Shown piece after piece: positions 54,566 through 62,438 of a stretch of 64,000 nucleotides of DNA. Location: contig NZ_AP022612.1 in the NCBI RefSeq assembly GCF_010729895.1, positions 5,146,001 to 5,210,000 on the forward strand, written 5' to 3'. This stretch comes from Mycolicibacterium confluentis (GTDB taxonomy: Bacteria > Actinomycetota > Actinomycetes > Mycobacteriales > Mycobacteriaceae). The translations under genes were made by a program, and so were the position numbers. The notes below the pieces were generated by a model that searched no databases, was not told the DNA's origin, and worked only from the letters and a program-made list of their open reading frames with translations. Within the stretch, counting starts at the first letter, position 1. Each line of letters opens with the position of its first letter.

Positions 54566-55381
54566 GTGACCGAAAGCACTGCCACCGCCGACGACTCGCG
54601 CGCCATTTCGGGCGCAGCCGCCGTCGCACAGAGCCGGCGATTCCGCGTTCTGGGTGGCGCCCTGCTGCCGATCCTGATTCTCGCGGTGTGGCACTGGGTT
54701 TCGACGAGCGGCATGGTGTCCGTCTCGGTGCTGCCGTCGCCCACCATGGTGTGGTCGGCCGCCGTCGACCTCACCCAGCGCGGACTCTACGGGCACTACA
54801 TCGCCATCTCGACGCAGCGCGTGCTGACGGGCTTCGCGATCGGCGCGGCGATCGGCCTGACGCTCGGTGCGATCGTCGGCCTGTCGAAGCTCGCGAACAT
54901 CCTCCTCGCGCCGACCCTTGGCGGCGTGCGGGCCGTCCCGTCGCTGGCCTGGGTTCCGCTGCTGATCCTGTGGTTCGGGATCGGCGAGGAGTCCAAGGTC
55001 ATCCTGATCGCGATCGGCGCGTTCTTCCCCGTCTACACGATTGTCGGCGCGGCCCTGCGACACGTCGACGACCATCTGCTGGAGGCCGGTCGCGCGTTCG
55101 GCCTGCACGGCCTGCGCCTGTTCGCAGGCGTCCAGCTTCCCGCGGTGGTGCCGTCCACGGTCTCGGCCCTGCGGTTGGCGCTGGCCCAGTCCTGGTTGTT
55201 CCTGGTGGCGGCCGAACTGATCGCGAGTTCGATGGGGCTGGGCTTCCTGCTGCTCGACTCGGGTCAGAACGGCCGCATCGACCGGATCTTCCTGGCCATC
55301 ATCTCGCTGGCACTGCTGGGCAAGCTGACCGATTCGATCCTCGGCCTCTTCGAGAAGTGGGCGATCGCCAAGTGGGCATGA
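54566..55381 (+). CDS. ABC transporter permease, SsuC-like
   Basis: Membrane subunit of 271 residues with six predicted helices and the BPD-transp-1 EAA loop (EAGRAFGLHGLRLFAGVQLP) near 172-191. The real start is a GTG at 54566, four bases after the lipoprotein stop and preceded by GATGAGG. A longer frame beginning at 54077 is out of register with the lipoprotein gene and is not real. It forms the channel of the importer with the ATPase at 52694 and the lipoprotein at 53542. Confidence 0.92.
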   Translation: MTESTATADDSRAISGAAAVAQSRRFRVLGGALLPILILAVWHWVSTSGMVSVSVLPSPTMVWSAAVDLTQRGLYGHYIAISTQRVLTGFAIGAAIGLTLGAIVGLSKLANILLAPTLGGVRAVPSLAWVPLLILWFGIGEESKVILIAIGAFFPVYTIVGAALRHVDDHLLEAGRAFGLHGLRLFAGVQLPAVVPSTVSALRLALAQSWLFLVAAELIASSMGLGFLLLDSGQNGRIDRIFLAIISLALLGKLTDSILGLFEKWAIAKWA

Positions 55382-55400
55382 TCCACTTCGTCTGACCGGT

Positions 55401-55426
55401 GCTTACTCCCGGTATCACCGGGGTAT
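55401..55426 (+). promoter_or_regulatory. SigF-type promoter upstream of the SRPBCC gene
   Basis: GCTT (55401-55404), 16 bases, GGGTAT (55421-55426), nine bases before the ATG at 55436. It differs from GTTT in one base and is the same form as the promoter at 60426-60451. Confidence 0.6.
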
Positions 55427-55435
55427 GCCGCTCCC

Positions 55436-55918
55436 ATGAGTGAGCAGCCAGAAGAAGCCGAGAGTTCGCTGACCGTCAAGCGGGACACCACGGCGTCCCG
55501 GGACCGCGTGTGGGCCGTGATCGCCGACGGGTGGACATATTCGCAGTGGGTGGTGGGCAACAGTCGCATACGCGCCGTGGACCCGAACTGGCCGGAGGTG
55601 GGCAGCACGATCCGGCACTCGATCGGGGTGTGGCCTGCCCTTCTCAACGACATCACCGTGGTCGAGGTCTGCCGGCCCAAGGAGCAGTTGGTGCTGTTGG
55701 CGAAAGGTCGCCCGTTCGGCAAGGCGCGGATCACGCTCAACCTTTTCGACAATCCCGACGGCGGATGTCGCATCGAGATGGCCGAGGTGCCCGTCGGAGC
55801 CCCGATGGGGTGGGTGCCCCAGCGTATGGCGCTGGCCGCGGCATTCCCACGCAACCGGGAGTGCACGTGGCGCCTGGCCTCACTGGCCGAGCGACGCACC
55901 CCCGAAGAGATCGACTGA
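55436..55918 (+). CDS. SRPBCC (START/polyketide-cyclase fold) family protein
   Basis: Cytosolic protein of 160 residues. Features of the SRPBCC fold are RDRVWAVIADGWTYSQWV near 22-39, the GSTIRHSIG strand, and a C-terminal helix with RNRECTWRLASLAERR. Such proteins bind hydrophobic ligands in a deep pocket; no catalytic residues are evident. It has its own SigF-like promoter and a near-leaderless start, so it is probably a stress-induced single gene. It converges with the hemerythrin gene, 106 bp apart; that gap holds a small hairpin (CGTCAC/GTGACG, 55946-55961) that could aid termination. Confidence 0.82.
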   Translation: MSEQPEEAESSLTVKRDTTASRDRVWAVIADGWTYSQWVVGNSRIRAVDPNWPEVGSTIRHSIGVWPALLNDITVVEVCRPKEQLVLLAKGRPFGKARITLNLFDNPDGGCRIEMAEVPVGAPMGWVPQRMALAAAFPRNRECTWRLASLAERRTPEEID

Positions 55919-56024
55919 CGCCGCGACGGTCAGGGGACTGGTCGACGTCACATCGGTGACGACGACTGTGCGGTGACGCAGGGACTTCGGTCGAATCGCC
56001 TGCGACACCCACAGTCGCGGTGCC

Positions 56025-56609
56025 TCAGTGGATCTGCGGATCCGGCGGGTTGTCCTTGGCCCTGCCGGTGACGGCGTCACGGACGTGGTCCATCGCGGCC
56101 GTGGCCATCCCCATGGTCTTGAGAACGGTCGAGTTGGGCGGGGTGTCCGGGTGAGGTCGCGTCGGCGCGACCTTCTTGGCCGCCTCCAACTTCTCACCCA
56201 GCATGGCCAACTCCTCTTGGGGTACCGCTTCCTGAAGAAGCGGCCAGACCACGTCCTGCTCGAAGGAGATGTGGTCGCGACCCAACTGGACGAACTGCTG
56301 CAGAGCCTCGTGGTAATCGGGGTCTCCGGGCTTCCCGTCCTCAAGCCGTTGCAGCAGGCGCTTGCCCTCCTGCTCCTGCTCAACGGCCGTGTCTGCCAAC
56401 GAATCCCCCTCATCGAGGTGATCACGCACCATCGGCCAGAAGAACTGCTCCTCGATCGCCTCGTGCTGAGATTCGGCGATCACCAGGTTGGTCACCATCG
56501 TGTCGAGACCGCTGCTGGCCGCACCGTCTCCGGTCGGCGCTCCATCGAGCACTTCGAGCATGCCCAGCACGCTCTTATGGTCCTGACGGAGAAAGGTCAA
56601 GGCATCCAT
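56025..56609 (-). CDS. Hemerythrin HHE-domain protein
   Basis: Protein of 194 residues with paired HHE iron-binding motifs: RQDHKSVLGMLEVLD near 8-22, ESQHEAIEEQFFWP near 52-65, and GRDHISFEQDVVWPLLQ further on. Hemerythrin-like proteins bind a di-iron centre and sense or scavenge oxygen, NO or peroxide. I take the ATG at 56609, which follows AAAGGAG at ideal spacing; a frame reaching 56768 runs back into the catalase gene. It starts 14 bases after the Mn catalase stop, so both are transcribed from the SigF-like promoter at 57586-57610. The pairing suggests a shared oxidative-stress role. Confidence 0.92.
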   Translation of the reverse strand: MDALTFLRQDHKSVLGMLEVLDGAPTGDGAASSGLDTMVTNLVIAESQHEAIEEQFFWPMVRDHLDEGDSLADTAVEQEQEGKRLLQRLEDGKPGDPDYHEALQQFVQLGRDHISFEQDVVWPLLQEAVPQEELAMLGEKLEAAKKVAPTRPHPDTPPNSTVLKTMGMATAAMDHVRDAVTGRAKDNPPDPQIH

Positions 56610-56623
56610 GACTGCAGCTCCTT

Positions 56624-57517
56624 TCAGGACGTGGCGACGTGTTGCTCGTGCGTGAAGGGTTTCTCCGCGGCCACGTCGGGCCCGCCGTCGGGGTTGGCCT
56701 CCGCACCCTTGTTCTTGCGCAGGGATGTGCCGAGCCACTCCTGCTCGGGCTTCTCGACGTAGTCCCATTCGATGCCCTCAGGCCACGGACCCTGGCCTTC
56801 GTTCCACGGGCCTCGCACCGATCCATCGCCGTTGCTCATGTTGAACGCGACGTTCTGGAATCGCGGATCGCCCGCGAGCTGGCCGGGTGGGAAATTCACC
56901 GGCATTTCGTTCAGTGCGGCCGTGAACTGCTGGTAGTGCGCGATCTCGCGGGTCATCAGGAAGGTGAGAGTGTCCTGAACCCCCGGATCGTCGGTGAACT
57001 GCTTGAGGTACTCGTAGACCACCTTGGCCCTCGACTCGGCGGCCAGGTTGTTCCGCAGATCGACCGTCGGGTCGCCGTTGGCGTCGATGAAGGCTCCGGT
57101 CCAGTTGTTGCCTGCCGAGTCCTTGACGTCGGGCCCGCCGCCGCTGAGAACCAGGAACATCGGGTTGACCGCGACCTGGTGGATTGCCTGGTCCCGACCG
57201 TCGCGGCTGGCGACCGCGGGCATCCAGTCGCAGCGTTGGTGGGCCAGCTTGAGGTCGTCGTTGAGCCCGTCGAGAAGCATCGTGATCGTGGAACCGACCA
57301 TTTCCAGGTGGCTGAGTTCTTCGGTCGCGATGTCCATGAACAGGTCGTACATCTTGGGGTTCTTCTCCCGAAGAACGAATGCCTGGGTGAAGTACTGCAG
57401 GGCAGCGGTCAATTCCCCGTTGGCACCGCCGAACTGCTCCATGAGCAGCGATGCGAACCTCGGATCGGGTGCATTGACCCGTACCTCGAACTGAAGATCT
57501 TTGTTGTGTGTGAACAC
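56624..57517 (-). CDS. Manganese-containing (non-haem) catalase
   Basis: Di-manganese catalase of 297 residues that disproportionates hydrogen peroxide. The four-helix-bundle ligands are in place: GANGELTAALQYF near 30-42, ATEELSHLEMVGS near 64-76, and MTREIAHYQQF in the second pair of helices. Length is typical. The start is a GTG at 57517 with GGGAGG upstream. A SigF-type promoter lies 69 bases before it. It is the first gene of a two-gene operon with hemerythrin. Such catalases occur in rapid-growing mycobacteria but are not universal in the genus. Confidence 0.95.
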   Translation of the reverse strand: MFTHNKDLQFEVRVNAPDPRFASLLMEQFGGANGELTAALQYFTQAFVLREKNPKMYDLFMDIATEELSHLEMVGSTITMLLDGLNDDLKLAHQRCDWMPAVASRDGRDQAIHQVAVNPMFLVLSGGGPDVKDSAGNNWTGAFIDANGDPTVDLRNNLAAESRAKVVYEYLKQFTDDPGVQDTLTFLMTREIAHYQQFTAALNEMPVNFPPGQLAGDPRFQNVAFNMSNGDGSVRGPWNEGQGPWPEGIEWDYVEKPEQEWLGTSLRKNKGAEANPDGGPDVAAEKPFTHEQHVATS

Positions 57518-57585
57518 GACGCCTCCCGGCAGAATGGTGAAAGGGAATGCGATCCAATGGGCTGCAGACCGCGGCTCTCCACCGG

Positions 57586-57610
57586 TTACCCGGGGTGGGC
57601 GTTCACAAAC
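57586..57610 (-). promoter_or_regulatory. SigF-type promoter of the catalase-hemerythrin operon
   Basis: Minus strand: GTTT (57610-57607), 15 bases, GGGTAA (57591-57586). It fits the mycobacterial SigF consensus fully and sits between the unknown gene at 57614 and the catalase start. Confidence 0.7.
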
Positions 57611-57613
57611 TGA

Positions 57614-58219
57614 TCAGCGCCGCGAGATCCGGTGGCCGGCCCGCCCCCGGGTCTTCGGCAAACGATTCGCCAAGGACCGCGTCGCCTTGGCCAGCACAAC
57701 TGCGGTCAAAACCCATGGCCCGCCAACGATCAACGGATCCATCCAGGTGTGCGACTTATCCACCCGAGTGGTCCCGACCCGGGACTTCCATCCGTGATGG
57801 GTGAACTCGCTTCGGATACCGGTCTGAGTGAAAGGATTATCGGGACGCGTGGTGAGGAACGACTCGAGGTGCCCCTCGACGGCGTTGATGCGATCGGCGC
57901 CGAGCAGCAGCAGCCAGTGCGCCGCGCGTCCCTCACTGAAGCCGTAGGCATACCTGCGAATCACTCCCGACAGTCCACGCGGGGGCGTCGATGTCCCGAA
58001 CACCGGCGTCAACATCGCATGTTCGATGGACCGCTCCCGCGGCCACTTCTCCGGCTGACGTTCGGGCAACTCCCAGTGCGCGCCGGTGCCCGCGGGATCG
58101 GGCCGCAGGCGGGGCACCGCCGGGCGGTCGGCGGGATCGAGATCGACCCCCCAGCCCGGAATACGGGCTCGAAGCTCCGCACTGTCCGGAACCGGGGGAT
58201 GGTCTGCCGTGTACACCAT
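57614..58219 (-). CDS. Conserved hypothetical protein with a C-terminal membrane segment
   Basis: Protein of 201 residues that I do not recognise as a named family. The first 80 residues are Pro- and Arg-rich (PDSAELRARIPGWGVDLDPADRP). The middle has a helical region (GVIRRYAYGFSEGRAAHWLL), and one hydrophobic stretch near 165-182 (IVGGPWVLTAVVLAKA) could be a membrane helix. A basic tail follows. It starts 12 bases after the zinc dehydrogenase stop, so it is cotranscribed with it and presumably part of the SigF-controlled set. Confidence 0.7.
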   Translation of the reverse strand: MVYTADHPPVPDSAELRARIPGWGVDLDPADRPAVPRLRPDPAGTGAHWELPERQPEKWPRERSIEHAMLTPVFGTSTPPRGLSGVIRRYAYGFSEGRAAHWLLLLGADRINAVEGHLESFLTTRPDNPFTQTGIRSEFTHHGWKSRVGTTRVDKSHTWMDPLIVGGPWVLTAVVLAKATRSLANRLPKTRGRAGHRISRR

Positions 58220-58231
58220 GGCATGCTCCTG

Positions 58232-59380
58232 TCAGCTGGCCTGCGGAAGAACGATGGGCTTGATGCAGTCGTCGAGCTTGGCTGAGAAGATGTGATATCC
58301 GTCGGCGATGTGCTCAAGCGGAATTCGATGGGTGACAATGTCATTCGGCTTCAGATAGCCGTTCTGGATGTGAGAGAACAGGCGTGGCCACTGACGCTTC
58401 ACAGGACACTGGTTCATGCGCAGCGTCAGGCCCTTGTTCATCGCATCGCCGAACTTGACGGCGCTGAACATCGGACCGTAGGCCCCCATCACCGACACCG
58501 TGCCACCCTTGCGGACGGAGTCGATGGCCCAGTTCAGCGCGACCGGAGAGCCGCCCTGCAACTTGAACTTCGCCGCCGTGACGTGTTGGAGGAAGTTGCC
58601 GTCGGCCTCGGCCCCGACGCAGTCGATCACCGAGTCTGCACCGAGATGTCCAGTGGCCCTTTTCATCTCAACCACGATGTCGTCGTACTCAGCGAAATTC
58701 CGCGTCTCGGCGTGTGCGAACGTGCGCGCCTTGTCCAGACGGTTCTCCAGGTGGTCGATCACGATGACACGGCCCGCACCCATCAGCCAGGCCGACTTTG
58801 CGGCGTACAGACCCACCGGACCGGCACCGAAGACCGCGACGGTGTCGCCTTCGACGATGTCGGCGAGTTGCGCGCCGAAATATCCGGTCGCCAGCGCGTC
58901 GGTACACAGCAGTGCGTCCTCGTCGTCCATCCAGTCCGGGATGATCGCGGGTCCGACGTCGGCGAACGGCACCCGGACGAACTCGGCCTGACCGCCGTCG
59001 TATCCGCCGCAGGTGTGCGAGTAACCGTAGATGCCGCCGACTGCCGTGGCGTTCGGGTTGACGTTGTGGCAGTTCGAGTACAGCCCGCGGGCGCAGAAGT
59101 AGCACGATCCGCAGTACACGTTGAACGGGACCATCACCCGGTCACCGGCGTTGAGGTTCTGCACCGAGGGTCCCACCGCCTCAACCACGCCGATGAACTC
59201 GTGGCCGAAGGTCATGCCGACCCGGGTGTCGGGCATCATCCCGTGATACAAGTGCAGGTCAGACCCGCAGATCGCCGCCATGGTCACCCGCACGATCGCG
59301 TCGTTGGGATGTTCGATCGCCGGCATGTCCTTCTCTTCGACCCGCACCTTGTACGGGCCGCGATAGACCATTGCGCGCAT
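58232..59380 (-). CDS. Zinc-dependent alcohol dehydrogenase, glutathione-independent formaldehyde-dehydrogenase type
   Basis: MDR-superfamily dehydrogenase of 382 residues. Catalytic zinc site: CGSD near 38 and GHEF near 59. Structural zinc site: CGSCYFCARGLYSNC near 90-104. NAD-binding loop: FGAGPVGLYAAK near 184-195, followed by an acidic residue (VIDH) that favours NAD over NADP. The subfamily oxidises formaldehyde or other small alcohols and aldehydes without glutathione. The start ATG at 59380 has GGAGGAG upstream, and a SigF-type promoter lies at 59413-59437. Substrate is inferred only at subfamily level. Confidence 0.92.
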   Translation of the reverse strand: MRAMVYRGPYKVRVEEKDMPAIEHPNDAIVRVTMAAICGSDLHLYHGMMPDTRVGMTFGHEFIGVVEAVGPSVQNLNAGDRVMVPFNVYCGSCYFCARGLYSNCHNVNPNATAVGGIYGYSHTCGGYDGGQAEFVRVPFADVGPAIIPDWMDDEDALLCTDALATGYFGAQLADIVEGDTVAVFGAGPVGLYAAKSAWLMGAGRVIVIDHLENRLDKARTFAHAETRNFAEYDDIVVEMKRATGHLGADSVIDCVGAEADGNFLQHVTAAKFKLQGGSPVALNWAIDSVRKGGTVSVMGAYGPMFSAVKFGDAMNKGLTLRMNQCPVKRQWPRLFSHIQNGYLKPNDIVTHRIPLEHIADGYHIFSAKLDDCIKPIVLPQAS

Positions 59381-59412
59381 ACGCCCTCCTCCATCGGGGT
59401 CTCTCGCCGCGC

Positions 59413-59437
59413 TTACCCCGTCTGACGCCGTCGAAAC
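59413..59437 (-). promoter_or_regulatory. SigF-type promoter of the zinc dehydrogenase operon
   Basis: Minus strand: GTTT (59437-59434), 15 bases, GGGTAA (59418-59413), 33 bases before the ATG. Same spacing and -10 as the catalase promoter. Confidence 0.7.
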
Positions 59438-60373
59438 TCACGTCGGCGGATACGGCAGTCCGAAGTCGTCCGCCAGCAGGCTCTGCACGACGATCATCGC
59501 GGCGTTGGACCCGGTGGCGATCGCACCGGCCAAGTGGGGTTGTTCGGCGCAGACGTCCCCCGCCGCGAACACGACGGGCGTGTCCGTGCGGAACAGTTGG
59601 TCCACGTTGACCGCGTCCGGTGCCAGCGCACTGGAAGTGCAACGGACCCCGAGCTTTTCGGCCAGGCCCGACCGCTGGCGCAGCGGCGCTTCGACCAGCA
59701 GTCCGTCCCGGCGCAGGCGCGTGCCGTCGGCGAAGGCGACATGGGTGAGGTCACGGTCGGCGCCGATCAGTTCAGTGACCCGACGCTCGTCGACGGCGAC
59801 ACCCGCGGCCTCGAGCAGGCGGGCCTGCTCGGCATCGAGGCTGCTGGGACCGTCGGACAACACGACCACATCATCAGACCACCCGCGCAGCATCAGCGCA
59901 GCGTGCACCGCCTCCTCCCCCACCGCCATCACGGCAAGCCGCTGATCGCGCATCTCCCAGCCATGACAGAACGGGCACTGGAACACCGACTTTCCCCAGA
60001 ACTGCGCAAGCCCGGGCAGGTCCGGAGGGCAGTACTGCATCCCCGTTGTGAGCAGAACCCGTCGTGCCCGGATCCGCTGCCCATCCTCGAGGTCCAGTTC
60101 CACGCCGTCGTCACTCAGCGTCCCGCCCGTCACCTCCCCCTCGCGGTACTCGACGCTGGGATAGACCGCCAACTCGCGGCGCCCCTGCGTGTAGAGGTCG
60201 GCCGGCGGTCGGCGGTCGAAACCGAGCAGCCCACCCATGACTGCCGACGCGCTGTTGCTCTGGGCGCCCGCGTCGACCACCAGCGTCTGTCGGCGCGCCC
60301 GCCCCAGCACCAGCGCCGCGCTGAGCCCCGCCGCACCGCCACCAACAACGACGCATTCCCATTCCTGACGCAT
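59438..60373 (-). CDS. Thioredoxin-reductase-like NAD(P)/FAD-dependent oxidoreductase
   Basis: Flavoprotein of 311 residues. FAD loop VVGGGAAGLSAALVLGRA near 8-25, a redox-type pair in CPFCHGWE near 132-139 (thioredoxin reductases usually have CATC or CAVC), and the FAD-binding end VVFAAGDVCAEQPHLAGAIATGSNAA near the C-terminus. The NAD(P)-binding loop in the middle is weak (AVMAVGEEAVHAAL instead of GGGDSA). These proteins are widespread in actinobacteria; many are not true thioredoxin reductases. It has its own SigF-like promoter and is divergent from the APC permease. Confidence 0.88.
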   Translation of the reverse strand: MRQEWECVVVGGGAAGLSAALVLGRARRQTLVVDAGAQSNSASAVMGGLLGFDRRPPADLYTQGRRELAVYPSVEYREGEVTGGTLSDDGVELDLEDGQRIRARRVLLTTGMQYCPPDLPGLAQFWGKSVFQCPFCHGWEMRDQRLAVMAVGEEAVHAALMLRGWSDDVVVLSDGPSSLDAEQARLLEAAGVAVDERRVTELIGADRDLTHVAFADGTRLRRDGLLVEAPLRQRSGLAEKLGVRCTSSALAPDAVNVDQLFRTDTPVVFAAGDVCAEQPHLAGAIATGSNAAMIVVQSLLADDFGLPYPPT

Positions 60374-60382
60374 CCGCAGCAG

Positions 60383-60407
60383 ATGCCCATCGGACGAAAA
60401 TCAAAAC
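60383..60407 (-). promoter_or_regulatory. SigF-like promoter of the thioredoxin-reductase-like gene
   Basis: Minus strand: GTTT (60407-60404), 15 bases, GGGCAT (60388-60383), one mismatch in the -10. It ends nine bases before the ATG, so a near-leaderless message is likely. Confidence 0.5.
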
Positions 60408-60425
60408 CTCGTCGGTGTTGTGACT

Positions 60426-60451
60426 GCTTATCCCGCGCTCGATCCGGGTAT
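60426..60451 (+). promoter_or_regulatory. SigF-type promoter of the APC permease gene
   Basis: GCTT (60426-60429), 16 bases, GGGTAT (60446-60451), about 58 bases before the ATG at 60510. It is back to back with the promoter at 60383-60407. Confidence 0.6.
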
Positions 60452-60509
60452 GTCCATCCGACGCCGCACCCTCGGCGACGTAGTGGTGCCCGGAGCACAG
60501 GAGACGTGA

Positions 60510-61880
60510 ATGACGTCATCGGAGGCGACTGCCGCCGCACCGGAGGATGCTGCCCCCGACGGCAAGCTCAAACGCAAGATCACCGGCCCTCTTCTGTTCC
60601 TGTTCATCCTGGGCGACGTGCTCGGGGCCGGCATCTACGCGCTGATGGGCGTCCTGGCTGGGAAGGTCGGCGGCGCTTTGTGGGCGCCTCTGGTGGTGGC
60701 GCTCGCGCTGGCGCTCCTCACTGCCGGTTCCTACGCCGAACTGGTCACCAAATACCCCAAGGCCGGGGGTGCCGCGGTCTTCGCCGAACGCGCGTTCAAG
60801 CGTCCCATCGTGTCGTTCCTGGTGGGCTTCTCCATGCTCGCGGCGGGGGTCACGAGCGCCGCGGGGTTGGCGATCGCGTTCGCGGGCGACTACCTCACCA
60901 CGTTCATCGACGTCCCCGCCATCCCCGCCGCCGTGGTCTTCCTCGCTCTCGTCGCAGCACTCAACGCACGCGGCATCAGCGAGTCGGTCAAGAGCAATGT
61001 GGTGATGACCGTCATCGAACTGACGGGTCTGCTCATCGTGATCATCGCGGGAGCGGTGATGATCGGGGGCGGGCGCGGCGACGTCGGCCGCGTCAGCCAG
61101 TTCCCCGACGGATCCACCCCGGCGCTGGCCATCCTCGCCGGGGCGATCATCGCCTACTACTCCTTCGTCGGATTCGAGACGTCGGCGAACGTCGCCGAGG
61201 AGATCCGCAACCCGAGCAGGGTCTACCCCACGGCTCTCTTCGGAGCCCTCGTCACGGCCGGGATCGTGTACCTGCTGGTCGGATTGGCCAGTGCCGCCGT
61301 TCTCGCCCCGGAGGACCTGGCCGCATCGTCGGGACCGCTGCTCGACGTGGTGTCCGCGTCGGGACTGGGGGTACCGAACTGGCTGTTCAGTGCCATCGCG
61401 CTCGTCGCCGTCGCCAACGGTGCGCTGCTGACCATGATCATGTCGAGCCGCCTCGCGTTCGGAATGGCCGAACATGGGCTTCTCCCAGGTGTTCTCGCGC
61501 GGGTGCTGCCGCAGCGGCGCACACCGTGGGTGGCGATCGTGTCCACCACCGCGGTGGCGATGCTGCTGACATTGGTCGGCGATCTGTCCACGCTCGCCGA
61601 AACCGTGGTCCTGCTCCTGCTGTTGGTGTTCCTCTCCACCAATGTGGCGGTGCTGGTGCTGCGCCGAGACACCGTCGAGCACAGCCACTTCCGGGTCTGG
61701 ACGGCGATACCCGTGCTCGGCGTCGCCTCGTGCATCCTGCTGCTCACTCAGCAGACCGCCACGGTGTGGCTGTTCGCGGGCATCCTGTTGGTCGTGGGAG
61801 TCGTGCTGTACTTCATCGCACGCGCGGCCACCCGGCGTTCAGCCGCCGAGGCCGAACCCACCCCCCAGGGTCAGCTGTAG
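60510..61880 (+). CDS. APC-family amino acid permease
   Basis: Membrane transporter of 456 residues with about 12 helices. The first helix carries the APC ligand-binding signature, LGDVLGAGIYALMG near 34-47, followed by SYAELVTKYPKAGGAA. The middle has the SFVGFETSANVAEEIRNPSR block typical of the YjeH/cationic amino acid type. It imports or exchanges an amino acid or amine; the substrate is unknown. The ATG at 60510 follows AGGAGACG, and a SigF-like promoter precedes it. The 3' end overlaps the convergent relic gene by about ten bases. Confidence 0.9.
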   Translation: MTSSEATAAAPEDAAPDGKLKRKITGPLLFLFILGDVLGAGIYALMGVLAGKVGGALWAPLVVALALALLTAGSYAELVTKYPKAGGAAVFAERAFKRPIVSFLVGFSMLAAGVTSAAGLAIAFAGDYLTTFIDVPAIPAAVVFLALVAALNARGISESVKSNVVMTVIELTGLLIVIIAGAVMIGGGRGDVGRVSQFPDGSTPALAILAGAIIAYYSFVGFETSANVAEEIRNPSRVYPTALFGALVTAGIVYLLVGLASAAVLAPEDLAASSGPLLDVVSASGLGVPNWLFSAIALVAVANGALLTMIMSSRLAFGMAEHGLLPGVLARVLPQRRTPWVAIVSTTAVAMLLTLVGDLSTLAETVVLLLLLVFLSTNVAVLVLRRDTVEHSHFRVWTAIPVLGVASCILLLTQQTATVWLFAGILLVVGVVLYFIARAATRRSAAEAEPTPQGQL

Positions 61881-62418
61881 CAGGGACCACCGCCCGGTGG
61901 ACTGCAGGACGCAGGCCCCAGCACGATCCAGCTGAGCTCCATCCACGGCGGGGACAGCCCGGTCATCGTGGGTTCGAGCAGAAACCCGGGGGCCCGCGTT
62001 GGCAGTAGGTGCGACCCTCTGGCGTGGCCGCGCACGTGGTTCGCTTGTGCGTGATCGAACTGCGGCGCGGCAGCACACGTTGCGCCTGGTTGGCGGGGAA
62101 TCGGACCGCTATCGACCAGTCGTAGTGGACAGCCCTGTCGCCGTCCACCCAGCCGATGTGCGTGGTTCCTGCGGGCGCACCGGGGATGACACCGGCGCAG
62201 CCGAAACTTCCCAGACCCCAGATGGCGCAGTTCTGGCCGGTGGGGGCGATGAACCAGACGCCGCCTGGCAGGGCATAGGCGCCGGCATCCACGCGCTCGT
62301 AGTAGCGGATAGCGTCAATCGAGATGCGAGGGGCCGCTGAGACCCGACCGCGGCGCCGCCTGTTCACCCCGGTGGCGGGGCCGACCCGAAACCCGAGGTT
62401 GCACGGTGCCCTCGGCAA
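61871..62418 (-). pseudogene. Frame-broken mycobacterial secreted-protein gene
   Basis: The minus-strand frame reads AYALPGGVWFIAPTGQNCAIW, a Cys-containing pattern of small mycobacterial secreted proteins of unknown function, and then stops early after PPGFCSNPR at 61963. One base after the G run 61988-61992 (C5 on the coding strand), another frame gives GFLLEPTMTGLSPPWMEL and onward to a stop at 61871, which looks like the natural C-terminus with its paired cysteines. One extra C would join the two. The N-terminal end is also poor: only a TTG start and no signal peptide, although such proteins are normally exported. It may be a decayed gene or a sequence error. Confidence 0.6.
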
Positions 62419-62438
62419 CGTTCTGGAAAAGTGGTGTT

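Noticed and set aside
55946..55961. Hairpin CGTCAC/GTGACG as an intrinsic terminator
   Set aside because: Stem is only six base pairs and no T run follows; mentioned with the SRPBCC gene but not called as a terminator.
59534..62008. Plus-strand open frame of 824 codons across the flavoprotein and permease
   Set aside because: It crosses two well-supported genes and a divergent promoter region; the translation is low-complexity Arg/His-rich.
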